The notes: generated by a model from the sequence alone, not told the origin. A stretch of DNA of 31,760 bases from CAYVQE01 sp964454005 (GCA_964454005.1 CAYVQE010000067.1:1-31760); one strand, 5' to 3'. Shown: positions 17,491 to 25,286, counted from the stretch's first letter. A program made the numbers and translations.

Positions 17491-18744
17491 ATGCGAATCT
17501 GGCTCACGTCGATCGCGATTCTGGCCGTGCTGGCACCGCCAGTCGCGGTCCGCGCTGCCGAGATCACCGACGTCATCGATGCAGCCGACGGCGATGATCC
17601 CTTCGACATCAACATCGACATCCGGTTCAGCTCGACGCTGAACCGTTCCAAGATCACCCACGAGTGGCGCGATGCCTGGCAGCTGGCCGGCCAGCAGCAC
17701 CGGCCCGACTACGACGAGCTGCGCTTCAGAGAGCAGATCTACTCGATGAACTACATGGTCGAGATCGGCCTCTACCACGACCTGGAACTCTACCTCGACC
17801 TGCCCTGGATCATCTCGGACGAGAAGAAGATCAGCTTCGCCAGCGGGGTCAGCGCCGACGGGGCGAGCGGCTCGCTGTCGACCCTCTACCGGGTCAATCC
17901 GGGCGCCGACTTCCAGAACGCCCTGGCCGAGAACCCGGCCGACGAGCCCACCTCGAAGCGCAGCGGCATCGGCGACATGCGGTTGGGCGTCAAGTGGGCG
18001 CCGTTCAACGACGAGCGCGACGACACCAAGAGCGTCTGGGTGATCGGTCTGGAGTACACCATCCCGTCCGGCCAGCTGGCCAAGCCCGTCCAGGCGGCCA
18101 GCGGCGGCGACGGCGGGGTGGGCATGGGCCACCACATCCTCACCCCATCGCTGCTGTTTTCGCACCGCTACAGCGTGCTCGACCCCTACGTCGGCGTCCA
18201 CGCCAGCATCCCCTTCCCCGGCTCCGAGGCCAAGGACAACGGCTTTAGCATGCCGTACAGCGGCGGCTTTTTGACCGGCATGGAGATCGTGCCCTGGGAG
18301 AGCAGCGACCGGCACCAGAAGTTCGCCATCGACGTCCGGCTGTGGGCGACCTATTTCAGCGAGGTGGATAGCAAGGGCCGCTCCGAAGAGCAGGGCACCG
18401 TCAACGAGATGAGCGACTTTCTGGTCTCGCCCTCGGACGCCAACGGGGCGCGCCAGCTGCAGGCCACCGGCCAGTACACCCAGTTCGGCCTGCTGCTGGG
18501 CTTCGTGTTCCGCGCAGCCGAGTTCGTCAAGCTGCGTCTCGGCGTCAGCCTGGCCCACAACAGCGAGCACTTCCTGACCGGGGCCGATTTCTGCGTCGAC
18601 AAGGACGACGACGGTCGCTGCGAATCGGCCGTCGACATCGAGAACCCCTACCGCACGGCCATCTACGACGATCCGGGGCGCCGGGTGCGCATCGAGGAGA
18701 CCACCCTGTTCACCTACTGGATCACCGCCATGGGGACCTTCTGA
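17491..18744 (+). CDS. Putative outer-membrane beta-barrel protein
   Basis: A 417-residue exported protein: signal peptide MRIWLTSIAILAVLAPPVAVRAAE, then alternating hydrophobic/polar strands (L-E-L-Y-L-D-L-P-W, V-W-V-I-G-L-E-Y-T-I-P-S-G) and a C-terminal Phe (T-A-M-G-T-F), the usual BamA recognition end. G-D-M-R-L-G-V-K-W-A-P resembles strands of porin-like transporter proteins. D-K-D-D-D-G-R-C-E near residue 370 looks like a Ca-binding loop, and its Cys may pair with F-C-V-D just before. No specific family is recognised. The ATG is supported by GGAGG six bases upstream. It follows the two-component pair by 81 bp but has its own strong sigma70-like promoter. The substrate, if any, is unknown. 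Confidence 0.75.
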   Translation: MRIWLTSIAILAVLAPPVAVRAAEITDVIDAADGDDPFDINIDIRFSSTLNRSKITHEWRDAWQLAGQQHRPDYDELRFREQIYSMNYMVEIGLYHDLELYLDLPWIISDEKKISFASGVSADGASGSLSTLYRVNPGADFQNALAENPADEPTSKRSGIGDMRLGVKWAPFNDERDDTKSVWVIGLEYTIPSGQLAKPVQAASGGDGGVGMGHHILTPSLLFSHRYSVLDPYVGVHASIPFPGSEAKDNGFSMPYSGGFLTGMEIVPWESSDRHQKFAIDVRLWATYFSEVDSKGRSEEQGTVNEMSDFLVSPSDANGARQLQATGQYTQFGLLLGFVFRAAEFVKLRLGVSLAHNSEHFLTGADFCVDKDDDGRCESAVDIENPYRTAIYDDPGRRVRIEETTLFTYWITAMGTF

Positions 18745-18774
18745 AAACGGCCGGCGCGTTCGGCGCTCAAACGG

Positions 18775-19989
18775 TCACCTGAAGGGCGTCCCCTCCGACT
18801 CGACGAAAATCGGATTGGAGTAGAGGTAGACCCGCGGCGCGCTGCCCCAAGGCAGGGTACCGCCCAGCGTCTCGGCCTCGACCCGGTAGCAGCCGGGTGC
18901 GTCCACGCGGTGCACCAGTTGGCCACCGCGCCGGCGGGCCACCTCGACGCCGTCCTGGTAGAGCACCAGGGCCACCGCCTGGTCCGGCGTCGCCAGGTTG
19001 AGATCGGCCACCAATTCCACCCCGTCGCCGAGGGCGATGCGATCGCCCATCACGCCGAGCACCTCGCCACCGCCGCCGGGCACGGCCAGGAAGCGAAAAC
19101 CGCCCGCATCGCCGTAGAAGGGCAAGGCGCAGAAGTGATGCCCGGCTCGCAGCGCTGCGGCCACGTCGGCCGGGCCGTAGGGCCCGAGCCCATCGCGAAC
19201 CAACAGGTAAGTCAGCGGCGCCGCCAGCTCACCGGTATCGCTCACACCGCACAGCCCGTGGACCACCCCTTCGCGGCTGTAGTCGTCCCAGTGGGCCAGG
19301 CCGGCCACCGGCCGCCGGCCCAGGTGATCCAGTCCGGCCGGCGATCCCAGCAGTCCCCCGAGGCCGCGCTGCAGCCACCCCCACGGCCCCAGTCCGGCGA
19401 TCTGATGGCGCGCATCGAGGAACTCGAAGGCGTCCGGTCGCAGCCGGCCCCAGGCCCGCCAACCCCGCTCGGTGTCCAACGCCTGGACCACGGTGGTCCA
19501 GCCGCCCAGCCGGCGCACCCGGTCGAAGGTCAGCGGGTCGCCGGCCGCCGGGAGGCGCTCTGTGCCGGCCGCCAGGTAGCAGCCGTCGGGGTCGCAGACC
19601 CGCTGCGCTGCGATCACCGCCAGCGGGGCGTTGGCCGCACCCTCGGCTGCGCTGGCCGCATCCTCGGCCGCCAGCACCACGAAATCCAGCCCGGCCTCGA
19701 AGGCCCGGCTCATCTCTCCGGCCAGCGCATCGGCCTCGGCGTCGGCCGCCACCGTCCAGTGGACTACCCCGCGCAGCAGGCGCCAGCGATCGGCGGGCGG
19801 TTCGGCCGCGGTGGCCACCACCGGGTAGCGCATCCCGACCACCCGGATCAGCGACGCGACCAGGATCACCAGCACCAGGCCGGCAACGGCCAGCACGAAC
19901 CAGCGCCCCCAGCGCCGGGGCCGCCGCACCCGGATCGGCTGGGCCAGCTCGCGGTCGAACCCGCCCATGTCACTGGATCTAGGGCCCAT
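18775..19989 (-). CDS. Membrane-anchored degenerate PHP-like protein
   Basis: A 404-residue protein: a basic N-terminus, one membrane helix at about residues 27-50, then an extracytoplasmic domain. R-G-V-V-H-W-T-V-A-A-D-A-E-A-D occupies the place of the PHP metal motif (normally H-x-H-x-x-x-S-D-G). The C-terminal Y-L-Y-S-N-P-I-F-V-E resembles the R-x-Y-x-Y-S-N-P-I tail of CehA/McbA-type PHP hydrolases. Only one of the two motif histidines is present, so catalysis is doubtful. The ATG at 19989 overlaps the end of the MsbA-type gene by 11 bp, implying translational coupling; ATG 19968 is an alternative without a ribosome site. Function is unknown. Coupling to a lipid exporter suggests an envelope role. 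Confidence 0.65.
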   Translation of the reverse strand: MGPRSSDMGGFDRELAQPIRVRRPRRWGRWFVLAVAGLVLVILVASLIRVVGMRYPVVATAAEPPADRWRLLRGVVHWTVAADAEADALAGEMSRAFEAGLDFVVLAAEDAASAAEGAANAPLAVIAAQRVCDPDGCYLAAGTERLPAAGDPLTFDRVRRLGGWTTVVQALDTERGWRAWGRLRPDAFEFLDARHQIAGLGPWGWLQRGLGGLLGSPAGLDHLGRRPVAGLAHWDDYSREGVVHGLCGVSDTGELAAPLTYLLVRDGLGPYGPADVAAALRAGHHFCALPFYGDAGGFRFLAVPGGGGEVLGVMGDRIALGDGVELVADLNLATPDQAVALVLYQDGVEVARRRGGQLVHRVDAPGCYRVEAETLGGTLPWGSAPRVYLYSNPIFVESEGTPFR

Positions 19990-21832
19990 CGTCTTTCCCC
20001 CGCTCGTCGTCGGCGAACTGCAGATCGTAGAGCCGGCGGTAGGTGCCGCCGGCGGCCAACAGGCTCTTGTGATCGCCGCTCTCGATGATGCGGCCGTCGT
20101 CGAGCACCAGAATGCGATCGGCGCGGAAGATGGTCGACAGCCGGTGTGCGATGACGAAGGTGGTCCGATCGCGCATCAGCTCCTCCAGGGCCTGCTGCAC
20201 CTCCCGCTCGGCTTCGGTGTCGAGCGAGCTGGTGGCCTCGTCCAGGATCAGGATCGGCGCGTCCTTGAGCAGGGCGCGGGCGATGGCGATCCGCTGGCGC
20301 TGCCCACCGGACAGGCGGATGCCCCCCTCGCCGATGCGGGTGTCGAAGCCCTGCGGCAGCGCCTCGATGAAGCCCAGCGCATGGGCGCGGGCGGCGACCT
20401 GCCGCAGGTGGTCCCGGCGATCGGCCAGCGGCCCGTAGGCGATGTTGGCGGCCACCGTATCGTTGAACAGGATCACCTCCTGGGTGACCATACCCACCTG
20501 GGCCCGCAGGCTGTCCAAGGTGACCCGGCGCAAGTCGCGGCCATCGATCGCCACCCGACCGGCGGTGGGGTCGAAGAAGCGCGGGATCAGGTTGACCAGC
20601 GTCGACTTGCCGGCTCCGCTGGGCCCCACCAGAGCCACCACCTCACCCCGCCGGGCGCTCAGCGACACGCCGCGCAGCACCTCCCGCTCGGGTTGCTCGG
20701 GCTGGTAGCCGAAATGCACATCTTCGAAGACGAGTTCGCGCTCGAAGCCCGGCAGCGCCGCCGCATCGGGCGCGTCCTGCACCGTGCTGGCCTGATCGAG
20801 CAGCTCGAACACCCGCTCGGCGCCGGCCACCCCGGCGGCGGTGACGCTGCCGATGCGCCCCAGGCTCTTGAGCGGGTTGTAGAGCATCATCACCGCGGCG
20901 AAAAAGGAGACGAAGTGGCTGGGATCCAGCGACTCGTCGGCCAGCCGCGAGCCGGCGTAGTAGATGGTGGCCGCCAGGCCGGCGGCGCCCAGAAACTCCA
21001 TCACCGGCGATTGCAGCGCGCGGACCGTGAACGAACGCAGCATGATGCGCAGGTAGTTGCGGTTCTCGGTAGCGAAGCGGGCCTGCTCGTGGCCCTCACC
21101 GCCGAAGACCTGGACCACCCGCATGCCCTTGATGCCCTCGTGCAGCCGATCGGCGATCGTGCCCAGCGAGACCTGGCTGGCGGTGCTGACCCGCTTGAGC
21201 CGCTTGCCGAAGCTGACGATCGGCCACAGGGCCACCGGCATGACTACGAAGGCGATCAAGGCCAGCTGCCAATCCAGCACGAAGGCCAGCACGGTCAGCA
21301 CGATCACCTGCATCGAGTCGCGCAGGTAGGCGGCCACCGCATAGGTGACCGCCTGCTCGACCGCGTAGACATCGTTGGTGAAACGGCTGATGATCTGGCC
21401 GGTGGCGGTGTCGCTGTAGTAGGCCGGGCTCAGGCCGCACAGGCGCTCGAACATGCGGATGCGCAGATCGGCCACCACCTTCTGGCCGATCCGGCCCATC
21501 AGGTAGAACTGGCCGAAGTAGGCCGTGCCCTTGACCGCGGCCAGGCCCAGGATGAACAGGGGCAGCAGCCCCAGCATGGCGCTGCGATCGAGCTGCTCGA
21601 CCGGCAGCCCGGGAACCAGCTCCAGAATTTTTTGGCCCCCGGCATGACCGCGGGAGACGAGGAACTTCAACAGCGGCCCCACCAGGTAGGCGTACAGCCC
21701 GGTGGCGCCGGCCAGCACGATCATGCACACCACGGCCAGGATCAGCTGGCCGGAGTATGGCCGCACCGCCCCCAACAGGCGCCAGTAGGTGCCCAGAAAA
21801 GAGCGTCCGCCGTCCTTGCCGCTGTCAGCCAT
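19979..21832 (-). CDS. msbA: MsbA-type lipid ABC exporter (fused permease-ATPase)
   Basis: A 617-residue half-transporter: a six-helix permease domain (about residues 20-340) followed by an ATPase domain. The latter has Walker A G-P-S-G-A-G-K-S-T near residue 405, Q-loop V-T-Q-E, signature L-S-G-G-Q-R-Q-R-I-A-I-A-R-A-L near 508, Walker B I-L-I-L-D-E-A-T-S-S-L-D and H-loop I-A-H-R-L-S-T. Length and the F-x-N-D-V-Y-A-V-E segment fit MsbA-like exporters, which flip lipid A-core or other lipids across the inner membrane as homodimers. No lipid A genes are adjacent, so a related exporter with another substrate is possible. The start codon overlaps an inverted repeat, and a -10-like TATCAT lies only 8 bp upstream. 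Confidence 0.88.
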   Translation of the reverse strand: MADSGKDGGRSFLGTYWRLLGAVRPYSGQLILAVVCMIVLAGATGLYAYLVGPLLKFLVSRGHAGGQKILELVPGLPVEQLDRSAMLGLLPLFILGLAAVKGTAYFGQFYLMGRIGQKVVADLRIRMFERLCGLSPAYYSDTATGQIISRFTNDVYAVEQAVTYAVAAYLRDSMQVIVLTVLAFVLDWQLALIAFVVMPVALWPIVSFGKRLKRVSTASQVSLGTIADRLHEGIKGMRVVQVFGGEGHEQARFATENRNYLRIMLRSFTVRALQSPVMEFLGAAGLAATIYYAGSRLADESLDPSHFVSFFAAVMMLYNPLKSLGRIGSVTAAGVAGAERVFELLDQASTVQDAPDAAALPGFERELVFEDVHFGYQPEQPEREVLRGVSLSARRGEVVALVGPSGAGKSTLVNLIPRFFDPTAGRVAIDGRDLRRVTLDSLRAQVGMVTQEVILFNDTVAANIAYGPLADRRDHLRQVAARAHALGFIEALPQGFDTRIGEGGIRLSGGQRQRIAIARALLKDAPILILDEATSSLDTEAEREVQQALEELMRDRTTFVIAHRLSTIFRADRILVLDDGRIIESGDHKSLLAAGGTYRRLYDLQFADDERGKDDGP

Positions 21833-21865
21833 GCGGCCTCATGATAGGCGGGCGCCACCGCATGG
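21829..21865. repeat. Inverted repeat at the msbA-type start / sigma54 promoter
   Basis: CCATGCGG (21829-21836) and CCGCATGG (21858-21865) form a perfect 8-bp inverted repeat with a 21-bp spacer. One arm covers the start codon of the msbA-type gene; the other touches the -24 element of the plus-strand sigma54-like promoter. It could be a two-half-site operator for a dimeric regulator, or an RNA stem at the msbA start. Confidence 0.5.
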
Positions 21866-21870
21866 GGCAA
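21841..21870 (-). promoter_or_regulatory. Candidate sigma70-type promoter of the msbA-type gene
   Basis: On the minus strand TTGCCC (21865-21870), an 18-bp spacer and TATCAT (21841-21846, 5 of 6) are followed only 8 bp later by the ATG at 21832. A start point about 7 nt downstream of the -10 would give an almost leaderless mRNA. The -35 box is weak. Confidence 0.4.
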
Positions 21871-21880
21871 GAACGTTGCT
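21865..21880 (+). promoter_or_regulatory. Sigma54 (-24/-12) promoter candidate of the glutaredoxin-like lipoprotein gene
   Basis: The 16 bases GGGCAAG-AACG-TTGCT match the sigma54 consensus TGGCACG-N4-TTGCW at all but two defined positions. The invariant GG (21866-21867) and GC (21878-21879) are separated by exactly 10 bp. Transcription would start about 12 bp later, leaving a leader of about 25 nt before the ATG at 21917. A sigma54 activator is encoded 4.5 kb away; a regulatory link is only inferred. Confidence 0.55.
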
Positions 21881-21908
21881 TGATCGACCTGCGCCGGCTG
21901 GCTATGAT
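21880..21908 (+). promoter_or_regulatory. Alternative sigma70-type promoter of the glutaredoxin-like lipoprotein gene
   Basis: TTGATC (21880-21885), a 17-bp spacer and TATGAT (21903-21908, 5 of 6) precede the ATG at 21917 by 8 bp, again an almost leaderless arrangement. It overlaps the end of the sigma54-like element, so the two readings compete. Confidence 0.35.
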
Positions 21909-21916
21909 CGACGATC

Positions 21917-22660
21917 ATGAATGTCTGGCACCAGCGGGTGGCTGCTAAAGCGGGGCTAGTAGCGCTGGCCTTGCTGGCCGCTTGTCCCGACGAGCCGCCC
22001 GCCGAGACCGCGGCCGGCAAGCCGGCCGCCGACGGCGGGCAGGAGTTCGCCGAGATCACCGTCAGCGCCAACAACCCGGACCTGCTCTATACCTATCTGC
22101 TGGCCGACGGCTCGTTCGCCACGGTCGATTCGATCGAGGCGGTGCCCGAGCAGGCCCGCGAGCAAGTGGTCGTCGTCGACACCGGCCTCAGCCCGGAGCA
22201 ACGCCGGTCCTCGCAGGTGATCTACGTCGCCGACCTGACCGCTGCGCGCGAAGACGGCACCTATCCCTACAGCCTGGTCAGCCGCTACTCCTTCGAGCGC
22301 GACCTGCGCCGGGCCCCCGGCGCCGAGGGCGGCGCGTTGCCGCAGGAGTGCCAGGCGCTGGCCGCTTCGCCGCCGGACCGGGTGGTGCTGTACGAGACAT
22401 CCTGGTGCGGCGTCTGCAAGGCGGCCGCCCGCTACCTGCGCGAGCGAAAGATTCCCTTCGTGCGCAAGGACGTGGAGTCGGAGCCGCAAGCCCAGCGAGA
22501 GCTGGCCTGCAAGGCGATGGCGGCCGGGGTCGAGCCCAAGGGGGTGCCGGTGTTCGACGTTGCCGGTGAGCTGTTGCTCGGCTTCGACCGCGACCGGCTG
22601 GCCGCCGCCGCCCGGCGTCTCAGCCAGCCCCCTGAAGGGCCAGCCACACCCCGGCCGTGA
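21917..22660 (+). CDS. Lipoprotein with C-terminal glutaredoxin-like domain
   Basis: A 247-residue envelope lipoprotein. The signal peptide ends L-L-A-A-C, giving a lipidated C23, followed by an Ala/Pro-rich linker. A central region (about 45-130) contains Y-T-Y-L-L-A-D-G-S-F-A-T-V-D-S and V-P-E-Q-A-R. The C-terminal thioredoxin-fold glutaredoxin-like domain has the redox pair W-C-G-V-C (C164/C167), then R-K-I-P-F-V-R-K-D-V-E and the cis-Pro motif G-V-P-V-F-D. It probably acts as a thiol-disulfide protein outside the cytoplasm. No ribosome site is seen before the ATG at 21917. The last 41 bp overlap the end of the convergent DUF1634-type gene. The lipidated N-terminus begins C-P-D-E, as in the transglycosylase at 3792. 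Confidence 0.82.
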   Translation: MNVWHQRVAAKAGLVALALLAACPDEPPAETAAGKPAADGGQEFAEITVSANNPDLLYTYLLADGSFATVDSIEAVPEQAREQVVVVDTGLSPEQRRSSQVIYVADLTAAREDGTYPYSLVSRYSFERDLRRAPGAEGGALPQECQALAASPPDRVVLYETSWCGVCKAAARYLRERKIPFVRKDVESEPQAQRELACKAMAAGVEPKGVPVFDVAGELLLGFDRDRLAAAARRLSQPPEGPATPRP

Positions 22661-22970
22661 GCACGGCCACCAGCGCCAGCGTCGCCGTCATCCCGCGCCT
22701 GTGCCGCTGGCGCACGGCCTGGACGCCGAAGACCAACAGCATGATCACCGGCGTGGCGCCCAGCAAGACGATGCCCGCCCCGGCCACGAAGCGCAGCCCG
22801 GCAGCGTCGCCGGACCACCAGCCGCTCAGCAGCAGCGGCCAGTCGGCCACCGAACGGCCAGCGGCCGCCAGGCCGGCCACCGCGATCAGCGCCAGGGCCA
22901 CGCCGCCGAAAGCGCCGGCGATCAAGACCCCGCCCAGCCGGCGGGCCAACCGTTGCAGACCATCTACCAT
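22620..22970 (-). CDS. DUF1634-type small membrane protein
   Basis: A 116-residue protein with three hydrophobic segments (about residues 13-38, 62-84 and 95-113) and a basic cytoplasmic-looking loop R-Q-R-H-R-R-G. It begins within the last codons of the TauE/SafE gene: the shared bases ATGGTAG hold both its ATG (22970) and the permease stop, so translation is coupled. Small DUF1634 proteins commonly follow TauE/SafE permeases, which supports the call; the sequence alone is weak. Its 3' end overlaps the convergent glutaredoxin-like gene by 41 bp. Role unknown, probably an accessory subunit. Confidence 0.7.
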   Translation of the reverse strand: MVDGLQRLARRLGGVLIAGAFGGVALALIAVAGLAAAGRSVADWPLLLSGWWSGDAAGLRFVAGAGIVLLGATPVIMLLVFGVQAVRQRHRRGMTATLALVAVLTAGVWLALQGAG

Positions 22971-23731
22971 TCGGCCACCCCCCGCCGGGCCATCTCGACC
23001 GCGGTCGCCAACAGCAGCAGAGCAAAGCCCAGCTTCAACCAGCGGGTCTGGATGCTCGGCATCAACCATGCACCCAGGGTGGCACCGGCCAACACGCCGG
23101 CGGCCAGTGGACCGGCCAGACCCAACTCGAGCTGGCCGCGCGCGATGAAACCGCTGAGCGCCGGCACCGCGGTCAGGCCCATCATGAAGTTGCTGGTGGC
23201 GGTGGCGCTCTTGAACGGCAGCCCCAGCACCAGATACAGCACCGGCACCACCACCAATCCGCCGCCGATGCCCAACAGGCCGGACAGAATGCCGGCCAGC
23301 AGGCACAAGGCCCAGGTCAAGTGCCGGCGCCAGGGGGTGGCCGCCGCCGCGCCACCGGCCGCCTCGGGCCGGGCCGACGAGCGCAAGATCTGCAGACCGC
23401 TGTAGACCAACACCACGGCGAACAACACCTGCAGCAGCGAGCCGGCCAGAAAGCCGACCAAGAAGCCGCCGGCCAGTCCGCCGGTGGCCGCGGCCACCTC
23501 GATCTCCAACGCCTGGAACACGTCGACCAACCCGCCGCGGCGCAGGTAGCGGCCGGCCGCACCGCAGGAGACGGCCAGGGTCGAGATCAAACCGGCCGCC
23601 GCCGCCTGGTGCATGGGGACCCCGAGCAGCAGGTTGAGAAAAGGCACAGCGATCAAACCGCCGCCGAGGCCCATCAGCGAGCCCACCAGCCCGGCCGCGA
23701 CGCCGCCACCGGCCACCGCCAGCAGCTCCAT
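22964..23731 (-). CDS. TauE/SafE-family sulfite/anion exporter
   Basis: A 255-residue polytopic permease made of two homologous halves. The first has G-L-V-G-S-L-M-G-L-G-G-G-L-I-A-V-P near residue 20, the second G-I-L-S-G-L-L-G-I-G-G-G-L-V-V-V-P near residue 150; these paired glycine motifs define TauE/SafE (DUF81). Relatives move sulfite, sulfoacetate or other organosulfur anions. ATG at 23731 was chosen because GGAGG lies 11 bp upstream; the frame is open further upstream to 23812, but that extension is hydrophilic and not family-like. It is coupled by overlap to the DUF1634-type gene. Substrate cannot be assigned; no sulfonate-metabolism genes are adjacent. Confidence 0.88.
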   Translation of the reverse strand: MELLAVAGGGVAAGLVGSLMGLGGGLIAVPFLNLLLGVPMHQAAAAGLISTLAVSCGAAGRYLRRGGLVDVFQALEIEVAAATGGLAGGFLVGFLAGSLLQVLFAVVLVYSGLQILRSSARPEAAGGAAAATPWRRHLTWALCLLAGILSGLLGIGGGLVVVPVLYLVLGLPFKSATATSNFMMGLTAVPALSGFIARGQLELGLAGPLAAGVLAGATLGAWLMPSIQTRWLKLGFALLLLATAVEMARRGVAEW

Positions 23732-23826
23732 ATCCAAGTTCGCCTCCCGCGCAGCGCCCGTCACCCGCCGGTCCACCGGCCCCATGCTCTCCACTTTCAG
23801 TCCCCGCCGCAACTGGATTTTTCGAT

Positions 23827-23858
23827 TTGACTTGTCTTGCCGGCGGGATTCTGATATT
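23827..23858 (+). promoter_or_regulatory. Candidate promoter of the cyclic-nucleotide-binding gene
   Basis: TTGACT (23827-23832, 5 of 6) is followed by the AT-rich TTCTGATATT; TCTGAT at 17-bp spacing is a possible -10. This is the only promoter-like patch in the 213-bp divergent region 23732-23944. A leader of roughly 80 nt would precede the ATG at 23945. Confidence 0.4.
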
Positions 23859-23944
23859 AGGGGCTCTTGAGTCAGTTCGATCTGAACAAACGAGTCAAGT
23901 TTGCGAACCTCCGTCCTCGCAGTAGACGGGAGGAACCCAGCCCC

Positions 23945-25249
23945 ATGGCCCAGAAGCTGACCGAGATCTACCAGAACGCGGAGAACGACTTTCTGGAAAG
24001 GCGCTACACCGACGCCCTACGCGGTTTCGCCACGGTTGCTCAGGCCGCGCCGGATCACATCTGGGTCCGCTTTCGCATCGGCTCCATTCTCGAGCAGCTC
24101 AAGAAGCCGAACCGGGCGGTCGACATCTACCAGTCGCTGGCCTGGCACTGCATCAAGGGGGGCTACCCTCTGCTCGGCCTGGTGGCCATCAAGCGCGCGC
24201 TCGGCATCCAGGCCGCCTTCGAGGACGCCCTCAACGCCCTGGCCGAACTCTACGGTCTCGAGTCGGAGCGCATCCGCCCCGGTCTCGAGCTGTTTTCGCT
24301 GCCGCAGCTGGATCCGGATGCCACCGCCGAGCTGATCGACGAGCCCGAGGACAAGCTGGACGCCACCGCCACCCAGATCGCCCAGGATGTCCCGGATACG
24401 ACCTATCCGACCGAGCTGCCGCCGATTCCCCTGTTCTCGCTGCTGACCGTCGAGTCCTTCTTCCCGATCCTGGAGCTGTTGCAGCTGCGCACCTACGCTC
24501 CCGGCGAGAAGGTGGTCAGCCAGGGTGAGCCGTGCAGCTCGATCTACATGCTGGCCCACGGCCAGATCGAGGTCAGCGAAGAGCACCAGGGCAAAGCCCA
24601 CTCGCTGGCCCGGTTGTCCAGTGGATCGGTCTTCGGCGAGATGGCCCTGATCTCCGAAGCGCCGCGGGTGGCCTCGGCCACCGCCCTGCGCGAGAGCGAG
24701 GTGCTCGAACTCAGCTGCGAGGACCTGGAGTTAGCCGCCGAGGATCTGGACGACATCACCTGGGTGATGGCCAAGTTCACCCGCGAGCGCTTTCTGCAGC
24801 ACCTGCTGTTGACCTCGCCCGTGTTCAAGCCCTTCGGCGACGAGGAGAAGCGCGAGATCCTCGAGCGTTTCACCTCGGTGGGGGTGCCGACCGACGAGGT
24901 CATCATCAAGGAGGGCCAGCCCGGCCCCGGCCTGTACATGATCCTGGGCGGTGAGGTCGAGGTGAGCAAGTTCGAGGGCGACAGCCAGGTCCACCTGGCG
25001 CGCCTGTCCGAGGGCTCGGTGTTCGGCGAGATCTCGCTGGTCAACGCCTCGCCCACCACCGCCACGGTGCGCGCGGTTCGCGGCGGCGAGTTTCTGTTCC
25101 TGGCGCGCGAGGACTTCCAGGATTTGATTCGCGAGCGTCCCGCGATCGCGGAAGGCCTGGCCGAGTTGAGCCTCGAGCGCATGGAAGAGCAGCGCTCGGC
25201 GATGCAAAAGGCCGGCCTGGTCTCGGCCGACGGCGTGGTCATCTTCTAG
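23945..25249 (+). CDS. TPR protein with two cyclic-nucleotide-binding domains
   Basis: A 434-residue cytoplasmic protein. Residues 1-95 form TPR-like helices (Y-Q-N-A-E-N-D-F-L-E-R-R-Y-T-D-A-L and a second unit). Two cNMP-binding beta-rolls follow, at about 165-275 and 290-405. The first has the phosphate cassette F-G-E-M-A-L-x4-P-R-V-A-S-A with the binding Arg. The second reads F-G-E-I-S-L-x4-P-T-T-A-T-V and lacks that Arg, so it may be structural. There is no DNA-binding or kinase domain, so it probably acts through protein contacts. ATG at 23945 has GGAGG 11 bp upstream; a TTG at 23867 extends the frame by 26 residues but lacks a ribosome site. It is convergent with the GltJ/AgmX-like gene. 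Confidence 0.85.
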   Translation: MAQKLTEIYQNAENDFLERRYTDALRGFATVAQAAPDHIWVRFRIGSILEQLKKPNRAVDIYQSLAWHCIKGGYPLLGLVAIKRALGIQAAFEDALNALAELYGLESERIRPGLELFSLPQLDPDATAELIDEPEDKLDATATQIAQDVPDTTYPTELPPIPLFSLLTVESFFPILELLQLRTYAPGEKVVSQGEPCSSIYMLAHGQIEVSEEHQGKAHSLARLSSGSVFGEMALISEAPRVASATALRESEVLELSCEDLELAAEDLDDITWVMAKFTRERFLQHLLLTSPVFKPFGDEEKREILERFTSVGVPTDEVIIKEGQPGPGLYMILGGEVEVSKFEGDSQVHLARLSEGSVFGEISLVNASPTTATVRAVRGGEFLFLAREDFQDLIRERPAIAEGLAELSLERMEEQRSAMQKAGLVSADGVVIF

Positions 25250-25286
25250 CCCGCCCAGCGGCCGGGGTGGGGGACTTCGGCCCGGT

